A stretch of DNA of 64,000 nt from the NCBI RefSeq assembly GCF_021165955.1, contig NZ_CP088952.1:2914001-2978000 (forward strand), given 5' to 3'. The DNA is from Massilia endophytica. GTDB taxonomy: Bacteria > Pseudomonadota > Gammaproteobacteria > Burkholderiales > Burkholderiaceae_D. Position numbers and translations under genes: made by a program. Position 1 is the stretch's first letter. Every line of letters begins with the position of its first letter. The notes under the pieces were generated by a model. The model did not search any database. It worked only from the letters and a program-made list of their open reading frames with translations, and had not been told where the DNA came from. Shown here one piece after another: positions 7,362 through 15,942 of the stretch.

Positions 7362-7919
7362 TCAGTCCAGCTTCCAGTCCCCGGAGCGCAGCTTGTCCAG
7401 CCAGAAGATGCCGATGATGGTTTTCACGTCCGAGATCTGGCCGCTGCGCACCATCTCCAGCAGTTCGTCAACGCTCGCCGTGAAGGTTTCGAGGAATTCG
7501 CCTTCATCCAGCTTGGCCTCCCCCGCTTCCAGGCCGCGCGCCAGATAGATGTCCAGATGCTCGTCCGAATAGGCGATGGCGTTGTGGATCGTGGTGATGA
7601 AGTCCCACTCGGAAGCGGTGTAGCCCGTTTCCTCCTGCAGCTCGCGGATGGCGCTGGCCAGCGGGTCTTCGCCCTCGTCGATCTTCCCGGCCGGGAGCTC
7701 GATGAAGACGCGGTTGTTCGGATAGCGGAACTGCCGCTCCAGCAGCACGCGGCCGTCGTCCAGCACGGGGATGACCACCACGGCGCCGGGATGGCGGAAA
7801 TACTCGCGGCTTGCTTCCGCACCGTTCGGCAGCTTTACGGTGTCCTTGTGGACCTTGAGGAAATTGCCGTCATAGACCACGCCACCATTGACCTTGGTCT
7901 CCTTCAGGTGCGCATCCAT
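7362..7919 (-). CDS. nudF: Nudix hydrolase, probable ADP-ribose pyrophosphatase
   Basis: A 185-residue cytosolic hydrolase with a perfect Nudix box (GX5EX7REUXEEXGU) at residues 78-100, GKIDEGEDPLASAIRELQEE. The preceding ERQFRYPNNRVFIELPAG is typical of the ADP-ribose/GDP-mannose pyrophosphatase subgroup. The likely reaction is ADP-ribose to AMP and ribose-5-phosphate. The exact substrate is not proven by sequence. It lies 38 bp downstream of the complex I operon tail without a visible terminator, so readthrough from nuo is possible. Confidence 0.85.
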   Translation of the reverse strand: MDAHLKETKVNGGVVYDGNFLKVHKDTVKLPNGAEASREYFRHPGAVVVIPVLDDGRVLLERQFRYPNNRVFIELPAGKIDEGEDPLASAIRELQEETGYTASEWDFITTIHNAIAYSDEHLDIYLARGLEAGEAKLDEGEFLETFTASVDELLEMVRSGQISDVKTIIGIFWLDKLRSGDWKLD

Positions 7920-7957
7920 GCACGCTCCTTCACATCAGATTCGAAAACGACAGTGTA

Positions 7958-8260
7958 TCAGTGACGCTTGCGCAGGTAGCGCGCCACAAAGCCGGGGAAG
8001 GCAAAGACGAGAAACAGGCAGGCGGTAATGGCGTAGAACTCCCAGTTCTGGGGGAATACCGTGCCGATGCGGGCTTCCAGCGCGAGGCCGATCCCGCCAA
8101 CGACAAAGTACAGCGCCGCCAGTTCCAGCAGGCGCACGATGAATGGCTTGCGCCCCGCGCGCCAGGGAAGAACGGCGAATACCTTGTCATTGAAAAACGG
8201 CAGGTTGGCGGCTGCTAAACCCAGCAGTATCACCAACCAGCTCGATGCGCCGACATCCAT
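7958..8260 (-). CDS. DUF2818 membrane protein (nuo operon tail gene)
   Basis: A 100-residue protein with three predicted membrane helices (about residues 5-22, 40-60 and 72-92). The sequence (MDVGASSWLVILLGLAAANL, PWRAGRKPFIVRLLEL) matches the DUF2818 family, which in Burkholderiales regularly follows nuoN. It starts 3 bp after the nuoN stop and is surely in the same transcript. A role in complex I assembly or stability is suggested by conserved position only. Confidence 0.8.
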   Translation of the reverse strand: MDVGASSWLVILLGLAAANLPFFNDKVFAVLPWRAGRKPFIVRLLELAALYFVVGGIGLALEARIGTVFPQNWEFYAITACLFLVFAFPGFVARYLRKRH

Positions 8261-8263
8261 CGA

Positions 8264-9748
8264 TCAGGATGCCAGCGTCTTCTGCATTGCGCTCATGCAG
8301 GCGTTCAGCAGCGGGCCCGGGATCACGCCCAGGGCCACCACCAGCAGGCCGTTCACGGCCAGCACGATCGACTTGTCGCCTGCCACCTGGATCGGCGCGG
8401 TGTCGGTCGGTTCGTCGAACCACATGGTCTTCACGACGCGCAGGTAGTAGTAGGCGCCGATCAGCGATGCCATCACCGCGAAGATGGTCAGCCACAGCTG
8501 GCCGGTCTTCAGCACGGATTGCAGCACGGCGAACTTGGCGGCGAAGCCCATCATCGGCGGCACACCGGCCAGGGAGAACATCAGCACCGTCATCAGCAGC
8601 GCGTACCACGGGCTGCGCTTGGACAGGCCCTTGAAGTCGTTCAGTTCTTCCGCTTCGAAGCCGGAACGCGCCAGCACCATGATCAGGCCGAAGCTGCCCA
8701 GGGTGGTCAGCACGTAGGTGATCGAGTAGTACATGGCGGCGCTGTAGGCGGCCGAGGCATTGCTCTGGTCCTGGCCCACCACGCCGGCCAGCAGGCCAAG
8801 CAGCACGAAGCCCATTTGCGCGATGGTGGAGTAAGCCAGCATGCGCTTCAGGTTCGACTGGGCGATAGCGGTCAGGTTGCCGATGGCCAGGGACAGCACG
8901 GCCAGGATCATCAGCATCTGCTGCCAGTCGAAGGCCAGCGGCAGCATGCCTTCCACCAGCAGGCGCACGCAGATGGCGAAGGTCGCCAGCTTCGGCGCGC
9001 CGCCCAGCAGCAGGGTCACGCCGGTCGGAGCGCCCTGGTAGACGTCCGGCACCCACATGTGGAAGGGCACGGCGCCAAGTTTGAAGGCCAGGCCGGCGAC
9101 GATGAACACCACGCCGAACACCAGGATGGTGGGGTTGATGGTGCCTGCGCCGATCTTGCGCGAGACTTCGGAGATGTCCAGCGAGCCGGTCGCGCCGTAC
9201 AGCATGGACATGCCGTACAGCAGGAAGCCGGAAGCCAGCGCGCCCAGCACGAAGTACTTCATCGACGCTTCCGTCGCGGCGGTGTTATCGCGGCGCATGG
9301 CCACCAGCGCGTACAGCGACAGCGACATCAGCTCCAGGCCCAGGTAGATGGACAGGAAGTTGTTGGCCGAGATCATGACCATCTGCCCCAGCATGGAGAA
9401 CAGCGCCAGCACATAGAATTCGCCGCCCAGCGAGCCGCCCAGCATGCCGCGGTCGGTCGAATACTGGCGGGAATAGACCAGCGTGATGCCCACGGTCAGG
9501 TAGGTGAACATCTTCAGCAGGTTGCCCATGGGGTCGGACACGAACATGTTCGAGAAGGTGTACACCGTGGTGCCCGCGCTGAAGTCCACGAAGGTGAACG
9601 CGGCGCAGCCGGCGAGCGTGAGCAGCGACAGCACGTAAGTGATGTTGCGCTTCGCTTCGGACAGGAACATGTCGATCAGCAGAATCGCCGAGGTGGCGAC
9701 CACCAGGAAGATCTCTGCGTAGATCGGGATCAGGTTAGTGTTATTCAT
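8264..9748 (-). CDS. nuoN: NADH-quinone oxidoreductase subunit N
   Basis: Antiporter-like proton-pumping subunit in the inner-membrane arm of complex I, 494 residues with about 14 helices. Conserved features include GLELMSLSLYALVA (carrying the essential Glu in the TM region), KLGAVPFHMWVPDVYQGAP with the pump Lys, and AYSTIAQMGF. It is the last of the 14 nuo genes, 22 bp after nuoM. The length fits bacterial NuoN. Confidence 0.97.
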   Translation of the reverse strand: MNNTNLIPIYAEIFLVVATSAILLIDMFLSEAKRNITYVLSLLTLAGCAAFTFVDFSAGTTVYTFSNMFVSDPMGNLLKMFTYLTVGITLVYSRQYSTDRGMLGGSLGGEFYVLALFSMLGQMVMISANNFLSIYLGLELMSLSLYALVAMRRDNTAATEASMKYFVLGALASGFLLYGMSMLYGATGSLDISEVSRKIGAGTINPTILVFGVVFIVAGLAFKLGAVPFHMWVPDVYQGAPTGVTLLLGGAPKLATFAICVRLLVEGMLPLAFDWQQMLMILAVLSLAIGNLTAIAQSNLKRMLAYSTIAQMGFVLLGLLAGVVGQDQSNASAAYSAAMYYSITYVLTTLGSFGLIMVLARSGFEAEELNDFKGLSKRSPWYALLMTVLMFSLAGVPPMMGFAAKFAVLQSVLKTGQLWLTIFAVMASLIGAYYYLRVVKTMWFDEPTDTAPIQVAGDKSIVLAVNGLLVVALGVIPGPLLNACMSAMQKTLAS

Positions 9749-9770
9749 GAAAACTTGGTCCTATCGGCAT

Positions 9771-11276
9771 TCAGTGTGCAATGGCGAGCTTGCTCTGGGC
9801 GACGTGCTTGAGCAGGTCGGCCACCGAGGTTTGCATCGTGTCGGTGAACGGCGCCGGGTACAGGCCCATCACCAGCACCGCGATCGCCAGGATGCCCAGC
9901 ATCAGGAATTCGCGGTTGTTGATATCGGTCAGCTCCGCCACGTGGTGGTTGGTCACGGTGCCGAAGATCACGCGCTTGGCCATCCACAGCGAGTAGGCGG
10001 CGCCGAAGATCAGCGCGGTCGCAGCCAGGATGCCGGTCACGAAGTTGAACTGCACTGCGCCCAGGATCACCATGAACTCGCCCACGAAACCGGAGGTGGC
10101 AGGCAGGCCGCAGTTGGCCATCGAGAACAGGATGAAGAAGGCCGCGAATTTCGGCATCTTGTTCACGACGCCGCCGTAGTCGGCGATCTGGCGCGAGTGG
10201 GCGCGGTCATACAGCACGCCGATGCAAAGGAACATGGCGCCGGAGATGAAGCCGTGCGAGATCATCTGCACGATGCCGCCCTGCACCGACATGTCGTTGA
10301 ACATGAAGAAGCCGAGCGTCACAAAGCCCATGTGGGCGATGGACGAATAAGCCACCAGCTTTTTCATGTCCTTCTGTACCAGGGCCACGAGGCCGATGTA
10401 GATCACTGCGATCAGGGACAGCACGATCACGAAGCCAGCCAGGTAGTGCGAAGCGTCCGGCACGATGGGCAGGGAGAAACGCAGGAAACCGTAGGCGCCC
10501 AGCTTCAGCATGATGGCGGCCAGCACGGCGGAGCCGCCGGTCGGCGCTTCCACGTGCACGTCCGGCAGCCAGGTGTGGACCGGGAACATCGGCACCTTCA
10601 CGGCGAAGGCCATGAAGAAGGCGATGAAGATCGCCACCTGCTCGGTCATGGTCAGCGGCAGCTGGTGCCACGCCAGGATGTCCCAGCTGCCCGACTTGTT
10701 GTACAGGTAGATGATGGCAACAAGGGTCAGCAGCGAGCCGAAGAAGGTGTAGAGGAAGAACTTGAACGAGGCGTAAATGCGGTTCGCCCCGCCCCACACG
10801 CCGATGATGATGTACATCGGGATCAGGGTCGCTTCGAAGAAGAAGTAGAACAGCAGGCCGTCCATGGCGGCGAACACGCCGATCATGAGGCCGGACAGGA
10901 TCAGGAAGGCGCCCATGTACTGCGCCACGCGCTCCTGGATCACTTCCCAGGCGGAGATCACCACGATGATGGTGATGAAGGCGGTCAGCGGAATGAACCA
11001 CAGCGACAGGCCGTCGATGCCAAGGGTGTAGAAGATGTTGAAGCGCTCGATCCAGGCCGCCTTCTCCACGAATTGCAGGCCGTGGGCATTGTTGTCGAAG
11101 TTGGTGATCAGCGGGATCGTCGGCAGCAGCGAGACAATGGAGCCGACCAGGGCCAGCACGCGCACCATGCCGGCGCGGGTGTCGCGCCCGATCGCCAGGA
11201 TGATCAGGCCGAACAGCACCGGAAGCCAGATCGAGAGGCTCAGGTAAGGAGGTAAAGTATTAATCGTTGACTGCAT
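9771..11276 (-). CDS. nuoM: NADH-quinone oxidoreductase subunit M
   Basis: Antiporter-like membrane subunit of complex I, 501 residues, about 14 helices. Recognisable blocks are FFFEATLIPMYIIIGVWG (conserved Glu), FAVKVPMFPVHTWLPDVHVE (pump Lys and the HTWLPDAH-like signature shared with Mrp antiporters), and AYSSIAHMGFVTLG. It lies between nuoL (24 bp upstream) and nuoN. Confidence 0.97.
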   Translation of the reverse strand: MQSTINTLPPYLSLSIWLPVLFGLIILAIGRDTRAGMVRVLALVGSIVSLLPTIPLITNFDNNAHGLQFVEKAAWIERFNIFYTLGIDGLSLWFIPLTAFITIIVVISAWEVIQERVAQYMGAFLILSGLMIGVFAAMDGLLFYFFFEATLIPMYIIIGVWGGANRIYASFKFFLYTFFGSLLTLVAIIYLYNKSGSWDILAWHQLPLTMTEQVAIFIAFFMAFAVKVPMFPVHTWLPDVHVEAPTGGSAVLAAIMLKLGAYGFLRFSLPIVPDASHYLAGFVIVLSLIAVIYIGLVALVQKDMKKLVAYSSIAHMGFVTLGFFMFNDMSVQGGIVQMISHGFISGAMFLCIGVLYDRAHSRQIADYGGVVNKMPKFAAFFILFSMANCGLPATSGFVGEFMVILGAVQFNFVTGILAATALIFGAAYSLWMAKRVIFGTVTNHHVAELTDINNREFLMLGILAIAVLVMGLYPAPFTDTMQTSVADLLKHVAQSKLAIAH

Positions 11277-11300
11277 CTTTTATCTCTTTTGCGTGTCCGG

Positions 11301-13373
11301 TTAAGCGTGCCAGAACGGCAGGAAGTACACCAGGAAGCCCAGGATGCCGATGATCATCACGAAGGCATAGTGGTAGATGTAGCCGGTCTGCGCGAGGCGG
11401 GTCAGGCCGGAGAACCAGCCTACTACCTTGGCGCTGCCGTTCACCACCAGGCCGTCGATCAGGGTGCGGTCGCCCACGTTCCACAGGCCGTCGCCCAGCA
11501 GGCGCGCGCCCTTCGCGAACACGGCCTCGTTGATCTTGTCCATGTAGTACTTGTTGTCCAGCAGCGTGTGGATGGCCTTGAACTTGGCGTAGAACCAGGC
11601 TGGCACGCGCGGATTGATCATGTAGCAGTAGTAGGCCGTCGCCACCCCTGCCAGCGCGAGCCAGAACGGCGCCGTCATCAGGCCGTGGATGGCCATCGCC
11701 ACCGGGCCGTGGAATTCCTCGGCCAGTTCGTGCATGGCGTGGTGGTTCTCGCCCACGGCGATCACACCCTTGAAGAATTCGCCGAACAGCATGGGCTGGA
11801 TGGCGAAGAAGCCGATCAGCACCGACGGGATGGCCAGCATCACCAGCGGGAACCAGACGACGAACGGTGATTCGTGCGGCTTCTGGCCCGGCTCCAGGCC
11901 GTGGTGGCCATGGGCTTCGTCTTCCTCTTCATGGTGCGCATCGGAGTCGTGCGCCGGAGCGTGGTCGTGGGCATGGTCGTCATGCGCATGGGCCTTGCCG
12001 AAGCGCTCTTCGCCGTGGAAGACAAGGAAGTACATGCGGAAGGAGTAGAAGGCGGTCACGAACACGCCCGCCAGCACGGCGAAGTTGGCGAAGCCCGCGC
12101 CCGGGATATGGGTCGCGTGCACCGCTTCGATGATCGAGTCCTTCGAGTAGAAGCCCGAGAAGAACGGGGTGCCGATCAGCGCCAGGGAGCCGAGCAGCGA
12201 AGTGATCCAGGTGATGGGCATGTGCTTGCGCAGGCCGCCCATGTTGCGGATGTCCTGGTCGTGGTGCATGCCGATGATGACCGAGCCCGCGCCCAGGAAG
12301 AGCAGCGCCTTGAAGAAGGCGTGGGTCATCAGGTGGAACACGGCCACCGAGTAGGCCGAGGCGCCCAGCGCCACGGTCATATAGCCCAGCTGCGACAGGG
12401 TCGAATAGGCCACCACGCGCTTGATGTCGTTCTGGATGATGCCCAGGAAGCCCATGAACAGCGCGGTGATGGAGCCGATCACGAGGATGAAGGACAGCGC
12501 AGTGTCCGACAGCTCGAACAGCGGCGACATGCGCGACACCATGAAGATGCCCGCGGTAACCATGGTTGCGGCGTGGATCAGCGCGGAGATCGGGGTCGGG
12601 CCTTCCATCGAGTCAGGCAGCCACACGTGCAGGGGGAACTGCGCGGATTTACCCATGGCGCCGATGAACAGGCAGATGCAGGCCACGGTCAGCAGGCCCC
12701 AATCGGTGCCCGGCAGGTGCAGCGCGGCAAGCGCCTCGCGCTTGGCGAAGACATCGGCATAGTTCATGGTGCCGGAATAAGCCAGCAGCAGGCCGATGCC
12801 CAGGATGAAGCCGAAGTCGCCCACGCGGTTGACCAGGAAGGCCTTCATGTTCGCCACAATGGCGGTCGGGCGCTTGAACCAGAAGCCGATCAGCAGATAG
12901 GACACCAGGCCCACCGCTTCCCAGCCGAAGAACAGCTGCAGGAAGTTATTGGCCATCACCAGCATCAGCATGGAGAAGGTGAACAGGGAGATGTAGGAGA
13001 AGAAGCGGTTGTAGCCTTCGTCCTCCGCCATGTAGCCGATGGTGTAGATGTGCACCATCAGGGACACGAAGGTCACCACGCACATCATCATCGCCGACAG
13101 CGAGTCGATCTGGAAGCCCACTTCCAGGTTCACGCCTGCCACCGTCATCCAGCGGTACACGGTGCCGGTATAGGTGGCGCCGTCCATCACCGCCATCAGG
13201 GTCTGGAAGGAGATCAGGAAGGCGATCAGAACGCCCAGGATGGTCGCCGTATGCGATACCTTGCGGCCGACGACGTTGCCGAAGAACTTGGTGCCCAGCA
13301 GGCCCGCGATCGCGGAGCCGGCCAGCGGCGCCAGGGGAACGGCAAGAAGAAGGTTAGGGTTAAGCCCCGTCAT
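11301..13373 (-). CDS. nuoL: NADH-quinone oxidoreductase subunit L
   Basis: Largest antiporter-like pump subunit of complex I, 690 residues, with the long lateral helix expected near the C-terminus. Signatures: FFGWEAVGLVSYLLIGFW, GKSAQFPLHVWLPDSMEGP and AYSTLSQLGYM. An unusual feature is a hydrophilic His/Asp/Glu-rich loop at about residues 460-495 (HAHDDHAHDHAPAHD...), followed by GLEPGQKPHESPF. Comparable His-rich loops occur in other betaproteobacterial NuoL proteins, so this is probably lineage-typical. ATG 13373 gives the usual N-terminus. Confidence 0.97.
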   Translation of the reverse strand: MTGLNPNLLLAVPLAPLAGSAIAGLLGTKFFGNVVGRKVSHTATILGVLIAFLISFQTLMAVMDGATYTGTVYRWMTVAGVNLEVGFQIDSLSAMMMCVVTFVSLMVHIYTIGYMAEDEGYNRFFSYISLFTFSMLMLVMANNFLQLFFGWEAVGLVSYLLIGFWFKRPTAIVANMKAFLVNRVGDFGFILGIGLLLAYSGTMNYADVFAKREALAALHLPGTDWGLLTVACICLFIGAMGKSAQFPLHVWLPDSMEGPTPISALIHAATMVTAGIFMVSRMSPLFELSDTALSFILVIGSITALFMGFLGIIQNDIKRVVAYSTLSQLGYMTVALGASAYSVAVFHLMTHAFFKALLFLGAGSVIIGMHHDQDIRNMGGLRKHMPITWITSLLGSLALIGTPFFSGFYSKDSIIEAVHATHIPGAGFANFAVLAGVFVTAFYSFRMYFLVFHGEERFGKAHAHDDHAHDHAPAHDSDAHHEEEDEAHGHHGLEPGQKPHESPFVVWFPLVMLAIPSVLIGFFAIQPMLFGEFFKGVIAVGENHHAMHELAEEFHGPVAMAIHGLMTAPFWLALAGVATAYYCYMINPRVPAWFYAKFKAIHTLLDNKYYMDKINEAVFAKGARLLGDGLWNVGDRTLIDGLVVNGSAKVVGWFSGLTRLAQTGYIYHYAFVMIIGILGFLVYFLPFWHA

Positions 13374-13410
13374 GATGAACCTATCTGTTTATTATTCGAG
13401 GATTGAACAC

Positions 13411-13719
13411 TTAGCCTTTGAGGCTATCCAGGTCTTCCACGTTGATGGTGTCCAGGTTACGGAACATCACCACCAGGATCGCGAGGCCGATTGCCGATTC
13501 GGCGGCCGCCACGGTCAGGATGAAGAAGACAAAGATCTGCCCGGCCGCGTCGCCCAGGTAATGCGAGAACGCGACGAAGTTCATGTTCACTGCCAGCAGC
13601 ATCAGTTCGATGGCCATCAGCAGGATGATGACGTTCTTGCGGTTCAGGAAAATACCGACGATCGAGATGGCGAACAGGATCGCGCCCAGGACCAGGTAGT
13701 GTGCGAGCGATAAGGTCAT
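13411..13719 (-). CDS. nuoK: NADH-quinone oxidoreductase subunit K
   Basis: Small membrane subunit of complex I, 102 residues, three helices. It shows the family pattern MTLSLAHYLVLGAILFAISI, NVIILLMAIELMLLAVN (conserved Glu in TM2), and AESAIGLAILV (conserved Glu in TM3). The start overlaps the nuoJ stop by 4 bp, indicating coupled translation. Confidence 0.97.
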   Translation of the reverse strand: MTLSLAHYLVLGAILFAISIVGIFLNRKNVIILLMAIELMLLAVNMNFVAFSHYLGDAAGQIFVFFILTVAAAESAIGLAILVVMFRNLDTINVEDLDSLKG

Positions 13720-14348
13720 TGCGCCTCCTTCGGTTCAGCCGCTTCGGTGCTGCGTTCCACGACTGCGTCCATCTTCACGATGCGCAGGCGGTCGTTGCGC
13801 TTGACGCGCACGGCCTCGCCCGGATCGAAGTACTTGATGTCCTTGCGCTTGCGCAGCGTCAGGGCCACGGCGGCGATGATCGCCACCAGCAGCACCACGG
13901 CCGCGATTTCAAACGCATAGATGTATTGGGTGTAAATCAGCTTGCCCAGTTCCTTGGTGTTGCCGATGGTGCCGGCCGCCGCGGGCGCGGTGGTGTTGCC
14001 GGTGCCGAAGCCGCGCCACAGCACGGAAGCCATCTCCAGCACGATCACGCCGCCGATGGTGGCCGCCGCGGGGAGATAGTTCCAGAAGCCTTCGCGCATC
14101 TTCTCGGTGTCGATGTCGATCATCATCACCACGAACAGGAACAGCACCATCACGGCGCCGACATACACCAGCACCAGTACGATGGAGAGGAATTCGGCTT
14201 TCAGCAGCATCCAGATGCCGCCAGCCTGGAAGAAGGCCAGCACCAGGAACAGCGCCGCCTGCACCGGATTGCGCGCCGTGATGACGCGCAGCGCCGCGAA
14301 CACCATGATCGCGGAGAAGACGTAGAACAGAATCGTTGTAAAGTCCAT
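13716..14348 (-). CDS. nuoJ: NADH-quinone oxidoreductase subunit J
   Basis: Membrane subunit of complex I, 210 residues with five helices; the third contains the YVGAVMVLFLFVVMM motif with the conserved pi-bulge helix Tyr. The C-terminal tail is longer and charged (RKRKDIKYFDPGEAVRVK...), common in betaproteobacterial NuoJ. It lies between nuoI and nuoK with short or overlapping junctions. Confidence 0.96.
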   Translation of the reverse strand: MDFTTILFYVFSAIMVFAALRVITARNPVQAALFLVLAFFQAGGIWMLLKAEFLSIVLVLVYVGAVMVLFLFVVMMIDIDTEKMREGFWNYLPAAATIGGVIVLEMASVLWRGFGTGNTTAPAAAGTIGNTKELGKLIYTQYIYAFEIAAVVLLVAIIAAVALTLRKRKDIKYFDPGEAVRVKRNDRLRIVKMDAVVERSTEAAEPKEAQ

Positions 14349-14364
14349 GTGGTATCCAGTTCGA

Positions 14365-14853
14365 TCAGCGGTACGCAGCGTCGGCGGCGCGGTTGGCGGC
14401 GATCTCCGCCTCGTAACGGTCGCCCACGGCCAGCAGCATCTCCTTGGTGTAGTACAGGTCGCCGCGCTTCTCGCCGTGGTACTCCAGCACGTGGGTTTCC
14501 ACGATGGAGTCGACCGGGCAGGATTCTTCGCAGAAGCCGCAGAAGATGCACTTGGTCAGGTCGATGTCGTAGCGCGTGGTGCGGCGGGTGCCGTCGTCAC
14601 GCTCCTGCGATTCGATGGTGATGGCCATGGCCGGGCACACCGCTTCGCACAGCTTGCAGGCGATGCAGCGCTCTTCGCCGTTCGGATAGCGGCGCAGGGC
14701 GTGCAGGCCGCGGAAACGCGGCGACTGCGGGGTCTTCTCTTCCGGGTACTGCACGGTGATCTTGCGCGAGAACATATACTTGCCCGTCAGCGCCATCCCC
14801 TTGATCAGTTCCGACAGCATCAGGCTGCCGAAGAAATCTTTAACTCGTTCCAT
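14365..14853 (-). CDS. nuoI: NADH-quinone oxidoreductase subunit I
   Basis: Peripheral-arm subunit of complex I, 162 residues, carrying two [4Fe-4S] clusters (N6a, N6b). Both eight-Cys motifs are intact: CIACKLCEAVCPA and CIFCGFCEESCPVD. The N-terminal amphipathic helix (VKDFFGSLMLSELIKGM) anchors it next to NuoH. The clusters pass electrons from NuoG to NuoB. Confidence 0.97.
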   Translation of the reverse strand: MERVKDFFGSLMLSELIKGMALTGKYMFSRKITVQYPEEKTPQSPRFRGLHALRRYPNGEERCIACKLCEAVCPAMAITIESQERDDGTRRTTRYDIDLTKCIFCGFCEESCPVDSIVETHVLEYHGEKRGDLYYTKEMLLAVGDRYEAEIAANRAADAAYR

Positions 14854-14865
14854 GATGTCGCTTCC

Positions 14866-15942
14866 TTACTTCCAAATATTCCATGGCGTCTGCATCCAGC
14901 CCGCGACCAGCACCAGCCAGACCAGGGTCAGAGGAATGAAGACTTTCCAGCCCAGACGCATGATCTGGTCGTAGCGGTAGCGCGGGAAAGTGCCGCGTAC
15001 CCAGATGAAGACCGACACGATGCAGAAGGTCTTGGCGAAGAGCCAGAAGAAGCCGCCGAAACCGCCCCAGAATTCCAGGAACTTGAACGGAGCAGCCCAG
15101 CCGCCCAGGAACATGATCGAGGCCAGCGCGCCCACCAGGATCATGTTGGCGTATTCGGCCAGCATGAACATGGCGTAGGACATGCCCGAGTACTCCACCA
15201 TGTGGCCCGCCACGATCTCGGACTCGCCTTCCACCACGTCGAAGGGGTGGCGGTTGGTCTCGGCCAGGCCGGAGGTCAGGTAGATCACGAACAGCGGCAG
15301 CAGCGGCAGCCAGTTCCAGGACAGGAAGCTCAGGCCCATGTCCGCGAAGTAGCCCTTGCCCTGCCCCGTCACGATGTCGATGAAGTTCAGGGAACCGGAC
15401 ACCATCAGCACCACCACCAGCACGAAGCCCATGGGGATCTCGTAGGAGATCATCTGCGCCGAGGCGCGCATGGCGCCCATGAAGGAGTATTTCGAGTTCG
15501 AGGACCAGCCCGCGATGATGATGCCGTACACCTCCATGGAGGTGATGGCCAGCAGCAGCAGCAGGCCCGCGTTCACGTTGGCCAGCACGGCCTCGGGACC
15601 GAAAGGCACCACCGACCATGCGGCCAGCGCAGGCATGATGGTCATGATCGGGCCGATCACGAACAGGCTGCGGGTGGCCTTGGTCGGGATCACGATCTCC
15701 TTGAAGAGGAGCTTGAGCGCGTCGGCGATCGGCTGCAGCAGGCCTGCGGGGCCCACGCGGTTCGGGCCGATACGGATCTGGATCCAGCCGATCAGCTTGC
15801 GCTCCCACAGGGTGGCGTAGGCGACGAGGCCCATCAGCGGCAGCAGCACGCACAGCAGCTTGATCATGGTCCAGACCAGGGGCCAGACGGGACCCAGCAG
15901 CGCGGCGCCGTTGGTGTTAAGGGTCGTGATGAAGTCGCCCAT
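14866..15942 (-). CDS. nuoH: NADH-quinone oxidoreductase subunit H
   Basis: Membrane subunit that forms much of the quinone-entry chamber of complex I, 358 residues with eight or nine helices. Motifs seen: ERKLIGWIQIRIGPNRVGP, SSNSKYSFMGAMRASAQMISYEI (split in sequence by conserved charged loops), and AETNRHPFDVVEGESEIV. Its start overlaps the nuoG stop by 1 bp. Confidence 0.97.
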   Translation of the reverse strand: MGDFITTLNTNGAALLGPVWPLVWTMIKLLCVLLPLMGLVAYATLWERKLIGWIQIRIGPNRVGPAGLLQPIADALKLLFKEIVIPTKATRSLFVIGPIMTIMPALAAWSVVPFGPEAVLANVNAGLLLLLAITSMEVYGIIIAGWSSNSKYSFMGAMRASAQMISYEIPMGFVLVVVLMVSGSLNFIDIVTGQGKGYFADMGLSFLSWNWLPLLPLFVIYLTSGLAETNRHPFDVVEGESEIVAGHMVEYSGMSYAMFMLAEYANMILVGALASIMFLGGWAAPFKFLEFWGGFGGFFWLFAKTFCIVSVFIWVRGTFPRYRYDQIMRLGWKVFIPLTLVWLVLVAGWMQTPWNIWK

